A DNA stretch of 64,000 bases, taken from contig AP025179.1 in NCBI GenBank assembly GCA_021654635.1, positions 1,612,001 through 1,676,000 on the forward strand, read 5' to 3'. The DNA is from Mycobacterium kiyosense (GTDB lineage Bacteria; Actinomycetota; Actinomycetes; Mycobacteriales; Mycobacteriaceae). Position numbers and translations under genes: made by a program. Below the pieces are notes generated by a model. That model ran no database searches. It was given only the letters and a program-made list of their open reading frames with translations, and had not been told where the DNA came from. Below are positions 47,115-56,784 of the stretch, one piece after another. Numbering within the stretch: the first letter of the stretch is position 1; the number at the start of each line of letters is the position of its first letter.

Positions 47115-48545
47115 GTTCCGAAATCCGCTGGGGCGGGTTTGGCGTAGCGTTCCAGTCCGGTCCGTTCGGTATAAGGGGGCGCGGATAGCCTCGAGAAGCC
47201 GGTGGACCGGATCAAGGTCTCCCGTCGTCGCCGCTTCCAGCGCCTCCTCGACCAGGTGGTTGCGCGGGATGTAGACCGGGTTGACCCGTGCCATCAACAG
47301 CGGGTCGGGTTCCAGCGCCCGCCACCGGGCGGCCCAGTCGTCGAACAAGGCGGGGTCGACGAACAGGTCGCGCGCTGGTCCGGAGTCCCCGCGCGCGGCG
47401 TCCGCCAGCCGGGTGAAAAACGACGTGTAGTCGACGTGACTCTCCTGCAGCAACGACAGCAGTTCTTCGAGCAACGGCGTCAGTTCCTCGATGTCACCGG
47501 TGAACCCGAGCTTGGCGTGCATACCCGAGCGCCACGCTGCGTGGTAGTCGTGGAATCCATCAAATGCGTTCTCTACCAATGAAACTGATTCCTCGACATC
47601 GTCGCCGATCAACGGGAGCAGGGTCTCGGCGAAGCGGGCCAGGTTCCACGCCGCGATGGTCGGTTGATTGCTGTAGGCGTAGCGGCCCCACGCGTCAATC
47701 GAACTGAAAACGGTGTCGGGGTCGTAGGCCTCCATGAACGCGCACGGTCCGTAGTCAATGGTCTCCCCGGAGATGGTCATGTTGTCGGTGTTCATCACGC
47801 CGTGCACGAACCCGACCAGCATCCACCGCGCCACCAGCGTCGCCTGGGCGCCGACCACCGCTTCGAACAGCGCGAGATAGGGCCGCTCGGCGTCGGCAGC
47901 GCCGGGGTGATGGCGCGCGATCGCGTGGTCCGCCAGGCGTCGCAGCAGGTCGAGATTGCCTGTGGCAGCAGCATATTGAAAACTGCCGACCCGTAGATGG
48001 CTGCTGGCCACGCGGACCAGCAGCGCGCCCGGCAGCAGCGTTTCGCGGGCTACCGGGCGCCCGGTGGCCACCACGGCCAGGGAGCGTGTCGTCGGCACGC
48101 CCAGCGCGTGCATCGCCTCGCTGATGATGTATTCGCGCAGCATCGGTCCGGTGGCGGCCAGGCCGTCCCCGTTGCGCGCGAACGGAGTGCGTCCCGAGCC
48201 CTTGAGGTGGATGTCGCGAAGGCGTTGCCGCTCGTCGAGCAGTTCGCCCAGTAGCAGCGCGCGACCGTCACCCAACCGCGGCACGTACCCGCCGAACTGA
48301 TGACCGGCGTAGGCCTGGGCCACCGGCGTGGCGCCGTCGGGTACCAAATTGCCCACTAAGAAACGCAGGCCGTCGGGGCTGCGCAGCCAGTCCGCACTCA
48401 GTCCGAGTTCGTCCGCCAGCGATTCGTTGAGCACCAACAACTTGGGCTCGGGCGTCGGCTCGGCCTGCCACGCCACCGCCAGCTCGGGCAGCTCTCGGAA
48501 GAACCGATCCTGAAGGGCGACCGGGCGGTCAGATGTGACGCTCAC
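47090..48545 (-). CDS. selO: Protein adenylyltransferase SelO, frame broken once near the C-terminus
   Basis: About 485 residues. The pseudokinase-fold AMPylase shows [61 protein letters not shown] and [15 protein letters not shown]. It transfers AMP to Ser/Thr/Tyr of proteins. An extra base at the CCCCC run near 47170-47180 breaks the frame; after repair the protein ends GTYRTFCGT, a Cys form of the selenocysteine tail. Start is probably GTG 48545 ([15 protein letters not shown]); TTG 48575 would add ten residues. Confidence 0.85.
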
Positions 48546-48567
48546 GCCACTGAGCCTACGGAGCGAC

Positions 48568-49134
48568 TCAGCCAAGCGCTTGGTGCATCAGGTCGCGGGC
48601 ACGGTCGAGCATCGCGGCGAACGGTCCTACGGCGAAATTCAGCTTCGCCGATTCCACGCCGGCGTGCGGCCGAGTGGGCGCGATAGCTTCGGCCACCTTC
48701 ACCGCCGTGCCCATCCGCTTCTGCTCGTTGGCGTCGAGGTTGCGCTGCAGTTTCGTGAACTCCTCGAGTTCTTCATGCTCGGCGTGGGCCAGCACCGCAT
48801 CCCGCAGCTTGGTCAGTTCGTCGACGAACTCCTGGGAGGTGATGTCGAGGCTTTCGATCTTCGTCAGCTGCTCTTTGGCGTCGTGCTCTTCGTGCAGCAG
48901 CTCGTCGACGATCGCGTCGCCGGCGTCGAATTCGCGACGCACGCGGGGATGCACCAACATCTCCTCGGCCGTCTCGTGCACGGCCAGCAGCTGACGGAGT
49001 GCGACGAACGGCTCGTCGCGCGCCTGGGGGTCGGAGGCCAGCAGTACCTCGTCGAACATGTCCTCGATCAGCGCGTGCTGCGCCTTGAGGAAGGCAACCA
49101 CCTCGTCGGGTGTCTGAACAATCATCTCGGTCAC
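48568..49134 (-). CDS. Hemerythrin HHE domain protein
   Basis: 188 residues, all helical. Iron-type ligands are spread as [41 protein letters not shown] and [10 protein letters not shown]. It is likely to bind a di-iron centre and sense or carry O2 or NO. GTG 49134 with GGAGGT upstream. Lies 22 bp before selO on the same strand. Confidence 0.83.
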   Translation of the reverse strand: MTEMIVQTPDEVVAFLKAQHALIEDMFDEVLLASDPQARDEPFVALRQLLAVHETAEEMLVHPRVRREFDAGDAIVDELLHEEHDAKEQLTKIESLDITSQEFVDELTKLRDAVLAHAEHEELEEFTKLQRNLDANEQKRMGTAVKVAEAIAPTRPHAGVESAKLNFAVGPFAAMLDRARDLMHQALG

Positions 49135-49208
49135 CAGCGTGACCTCCAATCGGGAAAGCGTTTGAACTCGGGCTGCGCTCCTGTTTCGCATACCCGAGCA
49201 GACATTTG

Positions 49209-49973
49209 CTAAACCGCGCGCCGGGCCGCCACCAGCCGCTCCACTGCGCCGAGGTCATACGGTGCACGCAAACCCAGGATCAGATGGTCGGCGCCGGCCT
49301 CGACGAGTGATGCCACCAGGTCCGGCTCGACCCGCTCGATCCACACAGTGCGTTCGATCTCGCCCGGATCCCGGCCGATTTCGCCGCACCAACGGTCGAT
49401 GGCCCGGTTCTTGGCGCGGATCGTGGCGGCGTCGCCGTAGCCGTTCCACATGTCCGCGTGTTCGGCGACCAGGCGCAGGGTGCGCCGCTCGCCGTTGCCG
49501 CCGATCAGGATCGGCAGCCGTCCGAGGGGGCCGGGCTGTAGTAACCCGATCCGGCGCCGGATGCGCGGCAGCGCCTCGCCGAGCGCATCGAGACGTTGTG
49601 CGGGTGTCCGCACCGGATAGCCGTATTCGATCTCGTCGCGGTCCATCCATCCCGATCCGATTCCCAATACCGCCCGACCGCCGCTGAGGTGATCGAGTGT
49701 GCGGGCCATATCGGCCAGCAGGTCGGGATTGCGGTAGCAGCAACCGGTCACCAACATGCCGATCTGGGTGACGTTGGCGGTGGTGACGGCCATGGCCGCC
49801 AGGATCTGCCAACCTTCGAAGTGCGATTCCGCGGCCGACCCGTACAGCGGCGGGAAGAAGTGATCCCAGGTCCACAGGCTGTCGACGCCGAGCTGGTCGA
49901 CACCCTGCCAGCCCGCGCGAAGCGCCGCCATGGTGGTGTTCTGCGGGTGGATCTGGACGCCGATCTTGACCAT
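49209..49973 (-). CDS. LLM-class F420-dependent oxidoreductase
   Basis: 254 residues: MVKIGVQIHPQNTT, LGVDSLWTWDHFFPPLYG, VTQIGMLVTGCCYRNPDLLADMARTLDHLSGGRAVLGIGSGW and LPILIGGNGERRTLRLVAEHADMWN are all family hallmarks. It follows the TetR at 49981 by seven bases and is probably in the same unit. The substrate is unknown. Confidence 0.87.
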   Translation of the reverse strand: MVKIGVQIHPQNTTMAALRAGWQGVDQLGVDSLWTWDHFFPPLYGSAAESHFEGWQILAAMAVTTANVTQIGMLVTGCCYRNPDLLADMARTLDHLSGGRAVLGIGSGWMDRDEIEYGYPVRTPAQRLDALGEALPRIRRRIGLLQPGPLGRLPILIGGNGERRTLRLVAEHADMWNGYGDAATIRAKNRAIDRWCGEIGRDPGEIERTVWIERVEPDLVASLVEAGADHLILGLRAPYDLGAVERLVAARRAV

Positions 49974-49980
49974 GCCGGTC

Positions 49981-50595
49981 CTACTGCCGCGGCGAGGGCA
50001 GTTTGATCGCCGACACATACATCTCGACGATCGGCCGGTAGAGGTCGATGTCGTCGAGCTCGCTGCCCAACATCACCGAATCGCTGGTGGCCACCAGCAC
50101 GTGCGCGAACGTCAGCGGCGGGATCCGCAAAGCCCCGCCGAGCCGTTCGACGCCGGCAACGATGAATTCCGCTAGTGCCGCAACGACTTCCAGCCTTTTG
50201 GCCGCAACCCGCTCGCGCGCTTCGGGATTCCGCAGAAGATACAGCGTGAATTCGTGTCCCAGCGCGGCGTGCTCGGCGCCGCGGTCGCGGCCCAGTTGGC
50301 GCCAGCGCAGGGCAATGTCGTCGAGTTCACGGTCACCGACCTGGGTCGCCGTCGACATCACCTCGGCGAAGTTGTCGAAGTAGCGGCGCCAGTACCGGTC
50401 GCTGACCGCCAGGAACAGGTCCTCCTTGGTGGCGAAATGCTTGTAGATGGCGCCCTTGGTGTATCCCGCAGTGTGTGCGATGTCGTCGAGAGTCGCCGGC
50501 GTGAAGCCCTTTTCGGCAAACACGGCTTCCGCGGCATCGAGCAACAACGTGCGGGTCTGCTCTAGTCGCCGTTCGCGGGTGAAGCGCTCTACCAC
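49981..50595 (-). CDS. TetR family transcriptional regulator
   Basis: 204 residues; HTH in ATLDDIAHTAGYTKGAIYKHFATKEDLF. Divergent from the AveC-type gene at 50666; the perfect palindrome ATACCAGCTGGTAT between them is its likely operator. GTG 50595. Confidence 0.87.
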   Translation of the reverse strand: MVERFTRERRLEQTRTLLLDAAEAVFAEKGFTPATLDDIAHTAGYTKGAIYKHFATKEDLFLAVSDRYWRRYFDNFAEVMSTATQVGDRELDDIALRWRQLGRDRGAEHAALGHEFTLYLLRNPEARERVAAKRLEVVAALAEFIVAGVERLGGALRIPPLTFAHVLVATSDSVMLGSELDDIDLYRPIVEMYVSAIKLPSPRQ

Positions 50596-50641
50596 AGCCC
50601 GATTGTGCCAGAGTAACTCTAGATTCCGGCTCGACTCTCAG

Positions 50642-50655
50642 ATACCAGCTGGTAT
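50642..50655. promoter_or_regulatory. Perfect 14-bp palindrome ATACCAGCTGGTAT (candidate TetR operator)
   Basis: Lies 46 bp upstream of the TetR start and 10 bp upstream of the ATG of the AveC-family gene, so binding would block the latter directly. Confidence 0.6.
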
Positions 50656-50665
50656 ATTCGCTGCG

Positions 50666-51856
50666 ATGAGCAAAGAGGGAAACCGAAAAGGCGCATCCGC
50701 CGTCACCGAGCCGCCCGGTCGCGCAATCCAGCCGGGCGCTGGGGCCAGGCCCGCTGTGCAGCCCGTCCGGACGGTCAAGCCCGTCCAGATCTGGGCCGCG
50801 ATCGGTGGTGCGCTGCTCGTACTGGAGCTCTACGTGTGGATCCGCTGGGTCAGCGGGCCCTATTTCCAGCGGGTGCCCGCCGGCCCCTCCGAGCCGCCGT
50901 GGCTGATGAAAGTGCCGCTGATGGCCAACGCGATCATTCTCTGGATAGCCGCGCCGTTCGCCTTGTGGTGGTTCATCATTCGGCCGTGGCGACGCGAGAG
51001 ACGGATCACCCTGGACGGGATGCTGCTGGCGTCAATGGGTTTGATGTTCTTTCAGGATCCGCTGCTGAACTATTTCAACACCTGGTGCACCTACAACACC
51101 TGGCTGTTCAACCGGGGCTCCTGGTCATCGCACATTCCGGGTTGGGTATCACCGGAGGAACCGGGCCGGCAGGTCGCCGAGCCGCTGTTGACCAATGCGC
51201 CGGGTTACGCGTACGGGGTGCTGCTGATCACGATCGTCGGCTGTTGGGTGATGCGCAGGATCAAGGCGCGCTGGCCCGACATCAGCAACCTGCGGTTGAT
51301 CGCGGTGACCTACGCATTCACCTTCGTGCTGGACCTCCTCATGGAGGGCTGCATTCTGCTGCCCATCGGCTTCTACACGTATCCCGGTGCGATTCGCGCT
51401 GTTTCGCTCAATGCCGGCCATTATTACCAGTGGCCGGTCTACGAAGGGCTGATGTGGGGCGGCGTCCAGGCCGCGCTGTGCTGCCTGCGCTATTTCACCG
51501 ATGACCGCGGCCGAACCGTCGTCGAGCGCGGATTGGACAGTGTGCGAGGCGGCGTGGTGCAACAGCAGTTCATCCGCTTCCTGGCGATCTTCGCCGGGGT
51601 CAGCGCGTGCTTCTTCGTTTTCTACAACATTCCGGCCCAATGGTTCGGCATGCATGCCGACCCGTGGCCCGAGGACGTCCAGCGGCGCTCTTACTTCAAT
51701 GGTGGTATCTGTGGCGACGGCACCCGTCAGCCGTGTCCCAATCCGGTACTGCCGTTGCCCACCAAACGCTCGGGCTATGTCGACTTCGACGGCCGCTTCG
51801 TCCCCCCCGACGGCGCGCAGTTGCCGACGAGTGTTCCGTTCGAACGCGGGAAGTGA
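50666..51856 (+). CDS. Spirocyclase AveC-family integral membrane protein
   Basis: 396 residues. Basic, Pro-rich cytosolic N-terminus (about 45 residues), then about seven spans with the motif FFQDPLLNYFNTWCTYNTWLFNRGSWSSHIPGW and a Cys-containing tail (ICGDGTRQPCPNPV). Larger than the 261-residue relative at 30162. Just downstream of a palindromic operator and convergent with the DapB-like gene. Chemistry unknown in mycobacteria. Confidence 0.72.
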   Translation: MSKEGNRKGASAVTEPPGRAIQPGAGARPAVQPVRTVKPVQIWAAIGGALLVLELYVWIRWVSGPYFQRVPAGPSEPPWLMKVPLMANAIILWIAAPFALWWFIIRPWRRERRITLDGMLLASMGLMFFQDPLLNYFNTWCTYNTWLFNRGSWSSHIPGWVSPEEPGRQVAEPLLTNAPGYAYGVLLITIVGCWVMRRIKARWPDISNLRLIAVTYAFTFVLDLLMEGCILLPIGFYTYPGAIRAVSLNAGHYYQWPVYEGLMWGGVQAALCCLRYFTDDRGRTVVERGLDSVRGGVVQQQFIRFLAIFAGVSACFFVFYNIPAQWFGMHADPWPEDVQRRSYFNGGICGDGTRQPCPNPVLPLPTKRSGYVDFDGRFVPPDGAQLPTSVPFERGK

Positions 51857-51926
51857 CTGTCGCACAACGTTGTTCGACGCGCTGAGATCGGCCCACGCAC
51901 ACCCCGGCATCGCCGGACACTCGAAC

Positions 51927-52997
51927 TCAACCGAGCCTGTTCGACAACACCCCGCGTCCCACGATCGTGGGTAGGTCGAGGAAGGTCCGGATGCCCGGCG
52001 GTGCGGCGCACACCGGTGCGATCGCATGCACCGCGTGCATCGCGGTGCCGAGGCAGCCCTGGTCGGTGTCGTCCTCGCCGTGGATGGCGATCCGGGATTC
52101 CAGAACCATGGACGGCGACCCTTCCACCGTCACCTTCCAGCCGCGTCCGTTGGGCCAGTCGGATGCCTGCTCGGCGCCCAGCCTGGTGATGTGCTCGACG
52201 GTCAGTGCCGGCCGGCCGCCGATGATCGCGGTGTAGCTGAAGCGCTGGGCTGACACGGTGCCCTTCTCGACGCGCCCGGCTTTCACTTCGATCGGTGCGT
52301 CGGCGACGGCAACCTCACGGTGGTAGGTGAATTCGTCGATCGCCGCGCCGAGTCCGTCGGCCAGCAGCATCAGCGGAGCCTTGAAAGCCATGGCGCCCAC
52401 GGCCGGTTCGGACATCGGCACCGGCTCGTCCGGATGCTTGCCGAAGCCCATCACGTCGAACAGCACGAACCCCACGTCGTAGGTGCTGTAATCCATCAGC
52501 TCCTGCACCACTAGCGAGTCGATCCGCCGGAACAGGCCCGACATGGTCAGGGGCAAAACCTCAGCGGCCCAACCAGGTTCGATGCCGGTGCCGTGGAACG
52601 ACGTCGTTCCCTCGGCGCACGCGGCCTCCAGCTGCTCGGCCACCGGCCCGTCGCAACTCTTCGGATAGATCAGCGCGGTCACCGCGGTGGACACCACGTT
52701 CTTACCCGAGGCGAGGAGCCGGCGGATGTCCCCGACCGCGGCCGGTGGATTCCAGTCGCCCATCGCGTTGTACAGCACACAGTCGGCATCCAGGGCGAGG
52801 ATCTCCTCGACGTCTTTGGTTGCGACGACGCCGATTTCACCGATGCCGCAAATCTCACCGACGTCTCTGCCGGCCTTGTCGTCGCTGTAGACCAGCGCGC
52901 CGATGAGTTCCAGGTCCGGGTGCTCGTGCACGGCGGCCACCGCGTGCCGGCCGACATTGCCGGTAGCCCATTGGATGACCCGCAGCTTCCCGGTCAC
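51927..52997 (-). CDS. DapB-like NAD(P)-dependent oxidoreductase
   Basis: 356 residues. [17 protein letters not shown] (nucleotide loop), [27 protein letters not shown], and [16 protein letters not shown]. Paralogue of the broken gene at 39566 and intact here. GTG 52997 overlaps the stop of the 142-residue membrane protein gene, making it the last cistron of the AAA+/VWA operon. It may reduce or oxidise the product of the membrane enzyme; inference. Confidence 0.83.
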   Translation of the reverse strand: MTGKLRVIQWATGNVGRHAVAAVHEHPDLELIGALVYSDDKAGRDVGEICGIGEIGVVATKDVEEILALDADCVLYNAMGDWNPPAAVGDIRRLLASGKNVVSTAVTALIYPKSCDGPVAEQLEAACAEGTTSFHGTGIEPGWAAEVLPLTMSGLFRRIDSLVVQELMDYSTYDVGFVLFDVMGFGKHPDEPVPMSEPAVGAMAFKAPLMLLADGLGAAIDEFTYHREVAVADAPIEVKAGRVEKGTVSAQRFSYTAIIGGRPALTVEHITRLGAEQASDWPNGRGWKVTVEGSPSMVLESRIAIHGEDDTDQGCLGTAMHAVHAIAPVCAAPPGIRTFLDLPTIVGRGVLSNRLG

Positions 52998-53422
52998 GGC
53001 TTCGGGGCCTGCTGCGCGTGCTGGGCCTGCTGGCGGGCGATTCGCGCGTCGTGGATTCGCACGAGTTCACGAAAGCCCAGCCGGTGATACCGGGGCACCG
53101 GTTGGATGCCCCAGTCGTCGCGCGCGGTGCCCTTGCCGGCGACCCCTTCCGGTGGCCCGAGTGGCGGGTACGGGTACTTGCATTCCAGGGTGTCGTTGGA
53201 GTACCGGACTTTGAGCAGTTCGCTGCAGATTTCGGTGAGGCTCAGCGTCGGATAGCCGTAGTAGACGGCCATGAACGGCAGCGTGAACGCGCCCTCGAGG
53301 ACCAGTGCCACCAGGCAGACCAGCACGGCGCGCTTGATCCACTTGTGCATGCGTGCGTAGTACGGCGTGGTGCCCGGCGGAAGTTCTTCGGCGGCGGTGT
53401 CTTCCGATGACGGTGTGGTCAC
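52994..53422 (-). CDS. Single-span membrane protein of the AAA+/VWA operon
   Basis: 142 residues. Short N-terminal cytosolic part, one span ([25 protein letters not shown], about 32-56), then a soluble part with two Cys (TEICSELL and [17 protein letters not shown]) and a charged C-terminus. I do not recognise it. AAGGAG before GTG 53422; 34 bp after paralogue B and overlapping the DapB-like gene. Confidence 0.65.
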   Translation of the reverse strand: MTTPSSEDTAAEELPPGTTPYYARMHKWIKRAVLVCLVALVLEGAFTLPFMAVYYGYPTLSLTEICSELLKVRYSNDTLECKYPYPPLGPPEGVAGKGTARDDWGIQPVPRYHRLGFRELVRIHDARIARQQAQHAQQAPKP

Positions 53423-53456
53423 GGGTCTGCTCCTTGGTGGGCTCGTGGGTCAGTCT

Positions 53457-54158
53457 TCAGTCGGAGAAGATTTCGCGATTGACGGTGTGCAGGTAGGGGA
53501 TGGCCAAAAACGGGGTGATGTAGAAGATGTCGTAGAGCCACCAGCCGATCACCGGGAACACGACTCCGGCGTAGCGCACGTCGGCGTACATGGTCATGTT
53601 GAACACGTAGGCCATCCAGATCATTACGCCCATCCAGCAGGTGACCACCATCCACTGGTGACCCCAGCGCTTCATCTGCAGGAAGCCGATCGCCGCGGCG
53701 ACCCGCATCGAGAACACCGTGAGGATCAGGCCTGCGACATAAGACTTTTCACCCGGCCCGGCTGCGCCACCCACCCACAGCTCGTTGTAGTGCCAGAAGT
53801 AACCGGCGTCGAACATGTTGCCCCAGCCCACCATCAGCACCCGGTTGATCAGGGTGTGATTGGCGACCAAGTCCAGCGCCCAGCCCAGACTGTTGAGCAT
53901 GCCGTCGATCAGCACCAGATAGCCGATCAGCGTGACGATCATCGGCCGAACCGACAGGCCCGCGCGCAGCGCCTGACGTTGCAGCCATACTCCGCGCATG
54001 AAGATGGGGAACCCGAGCAGTCCGGGAGCCCAGCAGCCCATCAGCCCGGCGCCGACGATCATCCACCTGTCTGCCCGCCGCTGGGCCTCGCGCGATGCAT
54101 CGTAGTGCTCGTCGAGACCGGGCGTGTCCGAACGGCGGTGCAACAGCGGCAGATTCAT
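53457..54158 (-). CDS. Polytopic membrane protein B, paralogue of the 56785 gene
   Basis: 233 residues with about six spans. Polar residues shared with the paralogue lie inside or next to the spans: D86, H101, the block FDAGYFWHYNELW (D117, H123, E126), GHQW (H167), Y209-D210 and H224. Such His/Asp/Glu clusters in membrane helices suggest a metal site. It does not look like PmoA/B/C or AlkB. ATG 54158 overlaps the stop of the 43-residue protein. Likely the catalytic or core subunit of the system; inference. Confidence 0.7.
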   Translation of the reverse strand: MNLPLLHRRSDTPGLDEHYDASREAQRRADRWMIVGAGLMGCWAPGLLGFPIFMRGVWLQRQALRAGLSVRPMIVTLIGYLVLIDGMLNSLGWALDLVANHTLINRVLMVGWGNMFDAGYFWHYNELWVGGAAGPGEKSYVAGLILTVFSMRVAAAIGFLQMKRWGHQWMVVTCWMGVMIWMAYVFNMTMYADVRYAGVVFPVIGWWLYDIFYITPFLAIPYLHTVNREIFSD

Positions 54159-54286
54159 AGATTCCACCAGCCCCGGGCGAACGACATGTACAGCTCGATG
54201 CCGAACATCACCAGCAGGTACCCGTAGATGAAGACCTGGAAGACGATGAGTGCCCGCTTGCGCTTGCGCTCTTGCTGATCGACCAT
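54155..54286 (-). CDS. Tiny membrane protein (43 residues) of the AAA+/VWA operon
   Basis: Reads MVDQQERKRKRALIVFQVFI and then YGYLLVMFGIELYMSFARGWWNL: a basic N-terminus and one long membrane helix ending in Trp. AGAAAGG lies eight bases upstream. It is 14 bp after the AAA+ gene and overlaps paralogue B (ATGA). Probably a small subunit of the membrane complex. Confidence 0.65.
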   Translation of the reverse strand: MVDQQERKRKRALIVFQVFIYGYLLVMFGIELYMSFARGWWNL

Positions 54287-54300
54287 GCTGGTGCCTTTCT

Positions 54301-55098
54301 CTATCGGTTCGCGGGGTCCTGGGACGCGAGCAGGGTCGCCGCGGCGACTTCACGCAGACCGTCGTTGACAGCGCCGTCGGTGCTCAGCGGTGCGAGTATG
54401 CAGGCTTCGGCCGCGTCGATCTCCGAGGCTCCGGCGGCGATCAGCTTGGCCGCGGTGACCAGCACCCGGGTCGACGGCGGCTCGAAGTGAAACGCGTCGT
54501 CGGCAGTGCGAATAGCGTTGGCGCATTGCACCAGTCGCTGGGCGGTTCTGATCTCGACGGCCGCTTCGGCGACGATCACCTCGGCTTCACGGTCGGCGGG
54601 CAGATAGTTCATCGGGAGGGTGGCGAAGCGCTGCCGGAATGACGGCTTCAGCTCTTTGAGCGAGCTACGGTAGGCCGGATTGTAGGAACACACCAGCATG
54701 AACGATTCCGGAGCATGCACCACCTCGTCGGCGCGATCAAGGTACAGGGCGCGACGGTGGTCGGTGAGGGAGTGCAGGATCGCCAGCGAGTCATGTCGGG
54801 CTTCCACCACCTCGTCGAGATAGCAGATCGCCCCGGCTTTGACGGCTCGGGTCAGCGGACCGTCGTTCCACACCACGTCGCCCCCGGTGACGATGAACCG
54901 GCCGACCAGATCGGAGCTGGTCAGGTCGTCGTGGCAGCTGATGGTGACCACCGGCTGGCCGAGCAGGGCGCCCATATGCTCGACCAAGCGCGTCTTTCCG
55001 CAGCCGGTGGGGCCGGTGAGCATCACCGGAATGTGTTCGCGGTGAGCCTGTTCGAACAGCTGCACTTCGTTGCCACCGGCGATGTAGGTGTCGGTCAT
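54301..55098 (-). CDS. AAA+ ATPase, MoxR/CbbQ/NorQ type
   Basis: 265 residues. Walker A GPTGCGKT (29-36), Walker B ICYLDE (91-96), sensor-1 CSYNPAY (N140) and Arg finger in SFRQRF (about 155-157). Such proteins work with a VWA partner to remodel and activate metalloenzymes (CbbQ-CbbO for Rubisco, NorQ-NorD for NO reductase). The partner is directly upstream (16 bp). ATG 55098. The client here is most likely the membrane paralogue pair. Confidence 0.87.
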   Translation of the reverse strand: MTDTYIAGGNEVQLFEQAHREHIPVMLTGPTGCGKTRLVEHMGALLGQPVVTISCHDDLTSSDLVGRFIVTGGDVVWNDGPLTRAVKAGAICYLDEVVEARHDSLAILHSLTDHRRALYLDRADEVVHAPESFMLVCSYNPAYRSSLKELKPSFRQRFATLPMNYLPADREAEVIVAEAAVEIRTAQRLVQCANAIRTADDAFHFEPPSTRVLVTAAKLIAAGASEIDAAEACILAPLSTDGAVNDGLREVAAATLLASQDPANR

Positions 55099-55114
55099 CT
55101 TCCCCCTCGGTCTC

Positions 55115-56644
55115 CTACGCGGCGACGAGTTCGCGGTGGACGTGGGCCAGCACGCGCGGCAATTCCTCGATGCGCTTGATCCGCCTGGACCGGCGTGCCC
55201 CGAACACCTCGGGTAGCGGGTCGACCCGCGTCGGTCCGACGCCGACGTAGTACACCGAGACGCCGGCATCGTTGGCTTCGTCGACCGCGTGTGCCACGTC
55301 GGCCCAGGCGTAGCGGCCCTCATAGCCTTCGTCGGACATCAGACCGTCGCCGATCACGATCAGCAGACGCCGCTCCGAGGGTTGTGCCAGCAGGCGCGAC
55401 GTCAGGTGCCGAATCGGCGCGCCGAGTCGGGTGTAGCCCGCGGTCTGCAACCCCAGGCTGCCTGGCGCGATGAAGTGGCCGTCACGAAAGTCCTTGAGAC
55501 AGTGCACTTCCACCCGATGGCGGGTATTGCCGGTGAACACGAAGATGCCGTGTCTTTCCCGCGCCAGGGTCATCGCGCGCGAGAGTGCGTCGGCGCATTG
55601 CAGCTCCAGCCGGAAGATCTGTCCAGCGTGGACGCCGAGTGATGAACTCCCGTCGAGCAAGAGCGCGGTGGTGACGTCGCGGCCGCTGGGCCGCAGCTCG
55701 CGGAAGATCCTGGGTTCGGTGGCGCGCTGTATGGTCGAGTCGACGTAGTGCCGGACGTACTCGTCGACATCGAGGTCGGACCCGTCGTCGAGCCGGTTGG
55801 TCATCGCGCGATGGGTGTGTTCCTCGAACCATTTTCGCAGATTCGCCGCCACCGGCGCAGGGTGACGGTCCTGGGTTCGCGGCGGGATCTCAAGGACCGC
55901 AACGTGATTCGGCAGAAACGCGTTGGTCCAAGCGTTCCACTCCGGATACGGGATGCCATGGCGCCGTTGCGGGCTGATGTCAAGGTCGTTGTCCTCCGGC
56001 CGGCTCGGCGGCGGCAGGTTCGGGTTGCGCACGCCGCCGTCGCCGCCCACCGGCACCGAGTAGGGACGCGGGTGGCGCTGCTGGGTGCTGGTCCACGGCA
56101 TCCTGCCGAATCGCTTGATCGCACTGGCCAAGCCACGTTCAGTCGCACTGGTGCGGGGCAGCATGCCCAGCAGCGGGTGTTCAGCGATCGGGTGTCCGGT
56201 CCGGGCCAGGTCGATCGCACGGTCGAACATCGAGGGGGCGTCCAGATCCGGGTCGCCGACCGGTACGTCGGGTAGCAGCCTGTCGATCTCCGGCATCAGG
56301 CCAGGCCATCGCGAGGCGATCCAGCCCACCGCGACACCCGCCTCGATCAAGGTGAGGGCCCGGTTCTCGCGCGGGGTGAGGTCGGTCAACCGGTAGTGCG
56401 CCAGGCGTTCCTTGGACGGCGAGCATTGCAGCGCGACACCACATGTCAACGTCCGGCGCGTCCAGTCGTGCACCAGTGGTGGGTAGGGGACGTGCACCAG
56501 GTCCAGTGCCGGGCTCACACCGAAGCCGCGTTTGGTCCCCGTCGTCAAGCGGGCGCCACCGCGGCGCCGTTCACTGAGCGCCACTGCGGTCAGCGCGCAA
56601 CTGCGCTCGATTGCCATCGCCGACGGATTGGTCGTCGCGGTCAC
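55115..56644 (-). CDS. VWA domain protein, CbbO/NorD type activator
   Basis: 509 residues. The C-terminal von Willebrand A domain has the metal-ion-dependent adhesion site DGSSS (331-335), AGYTRLGAPIRHLTSRLL and LLIVIGDGLMSDEGY, as in NorD/CbbO. The N-terminal about 280 residues are family-specific and of unknown role. GTG 56644 starts four bases after the stop of the 34-residue protein. It pairs with the AAA+ gene downstream. Confidence 0.85.
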   Translation of the reverse strand: MTATTNPSAMAIERSCALTAVALSERRRGGARLTTGTKRGFGVSPALDLVHVPYPPLVHDWTRRTLTCGVALQCSPSKERLAHYRLTDLTPRENRALTLIEAGVAVGWIASRWPGLMPEIDRLLPDVPVGDPDLDAPSMFDRAIDLARTGHPIAEHPLLGMLPRTSATERGLASAIKRFGRMPWTSTQQRHPRPYSVPVGGDGGVRNPNLPPPSRPEDNDLDISPQRRHGIPYPEWNAWTNAFLPNHVAVLEIPPRTQDRHPAPVAANLRKWFEEHTHRAMTNRLDDGSDLDVDEYVRHYVDSTIQRATEPRIFRELRPSGRDVTTALLLDGSSSLGVHAGQIFRLELQCADALSRAMTLARERHGIFVFTGNTRHRVEVHCLKDFRDGHFIAPGSLGLQTAGYTRLGAPIRHLTSRLLAQPSERRLLIVIGDGLMSDEGYEGRYAWADVAHAVDEANDAGVSVYYVGVGPTRVDPLPEVFGARRSRRIKRIEELPRVLAHVHRELVAA

Positions 56645-56648
56645 GGAA

Positions 56649-56753
56649 TCAGAAGGTTCCGATGTTGGAGAACATCCAGTACCAGAACCAGATGATCAAC
56701 CCGGTCCCGCCCCAGGCCGCGACGTAGCGCAGCAATTCCCACACCATGTCCAT
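56649..56753 (-). CDS. Tiny membrane protein (34 residues) of the AAA+/VWA operon
   Basis: Reads MDMVWELLRYVAAWGGTGLI and then IWFWYWMFSNIGTF: one aromatic-rich membrane helix. GGAG is about nine bases upstream. Lies between paralogue A (31 bp) and the VWA gene (4 bp). Different sequence from the 43-residue protein but the same position relative to a large membrane paralogue, so each large subunit may have its own small partner. Confidence 0.65.
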   Translation of the reverse strand: MDMVWELLRYVAAWGGTGLIIWFWYWMFSNIGTF

Positions 56754-56784
56754 ACGTTGCAGCTCCTTTGGAATTGAAAGACGG

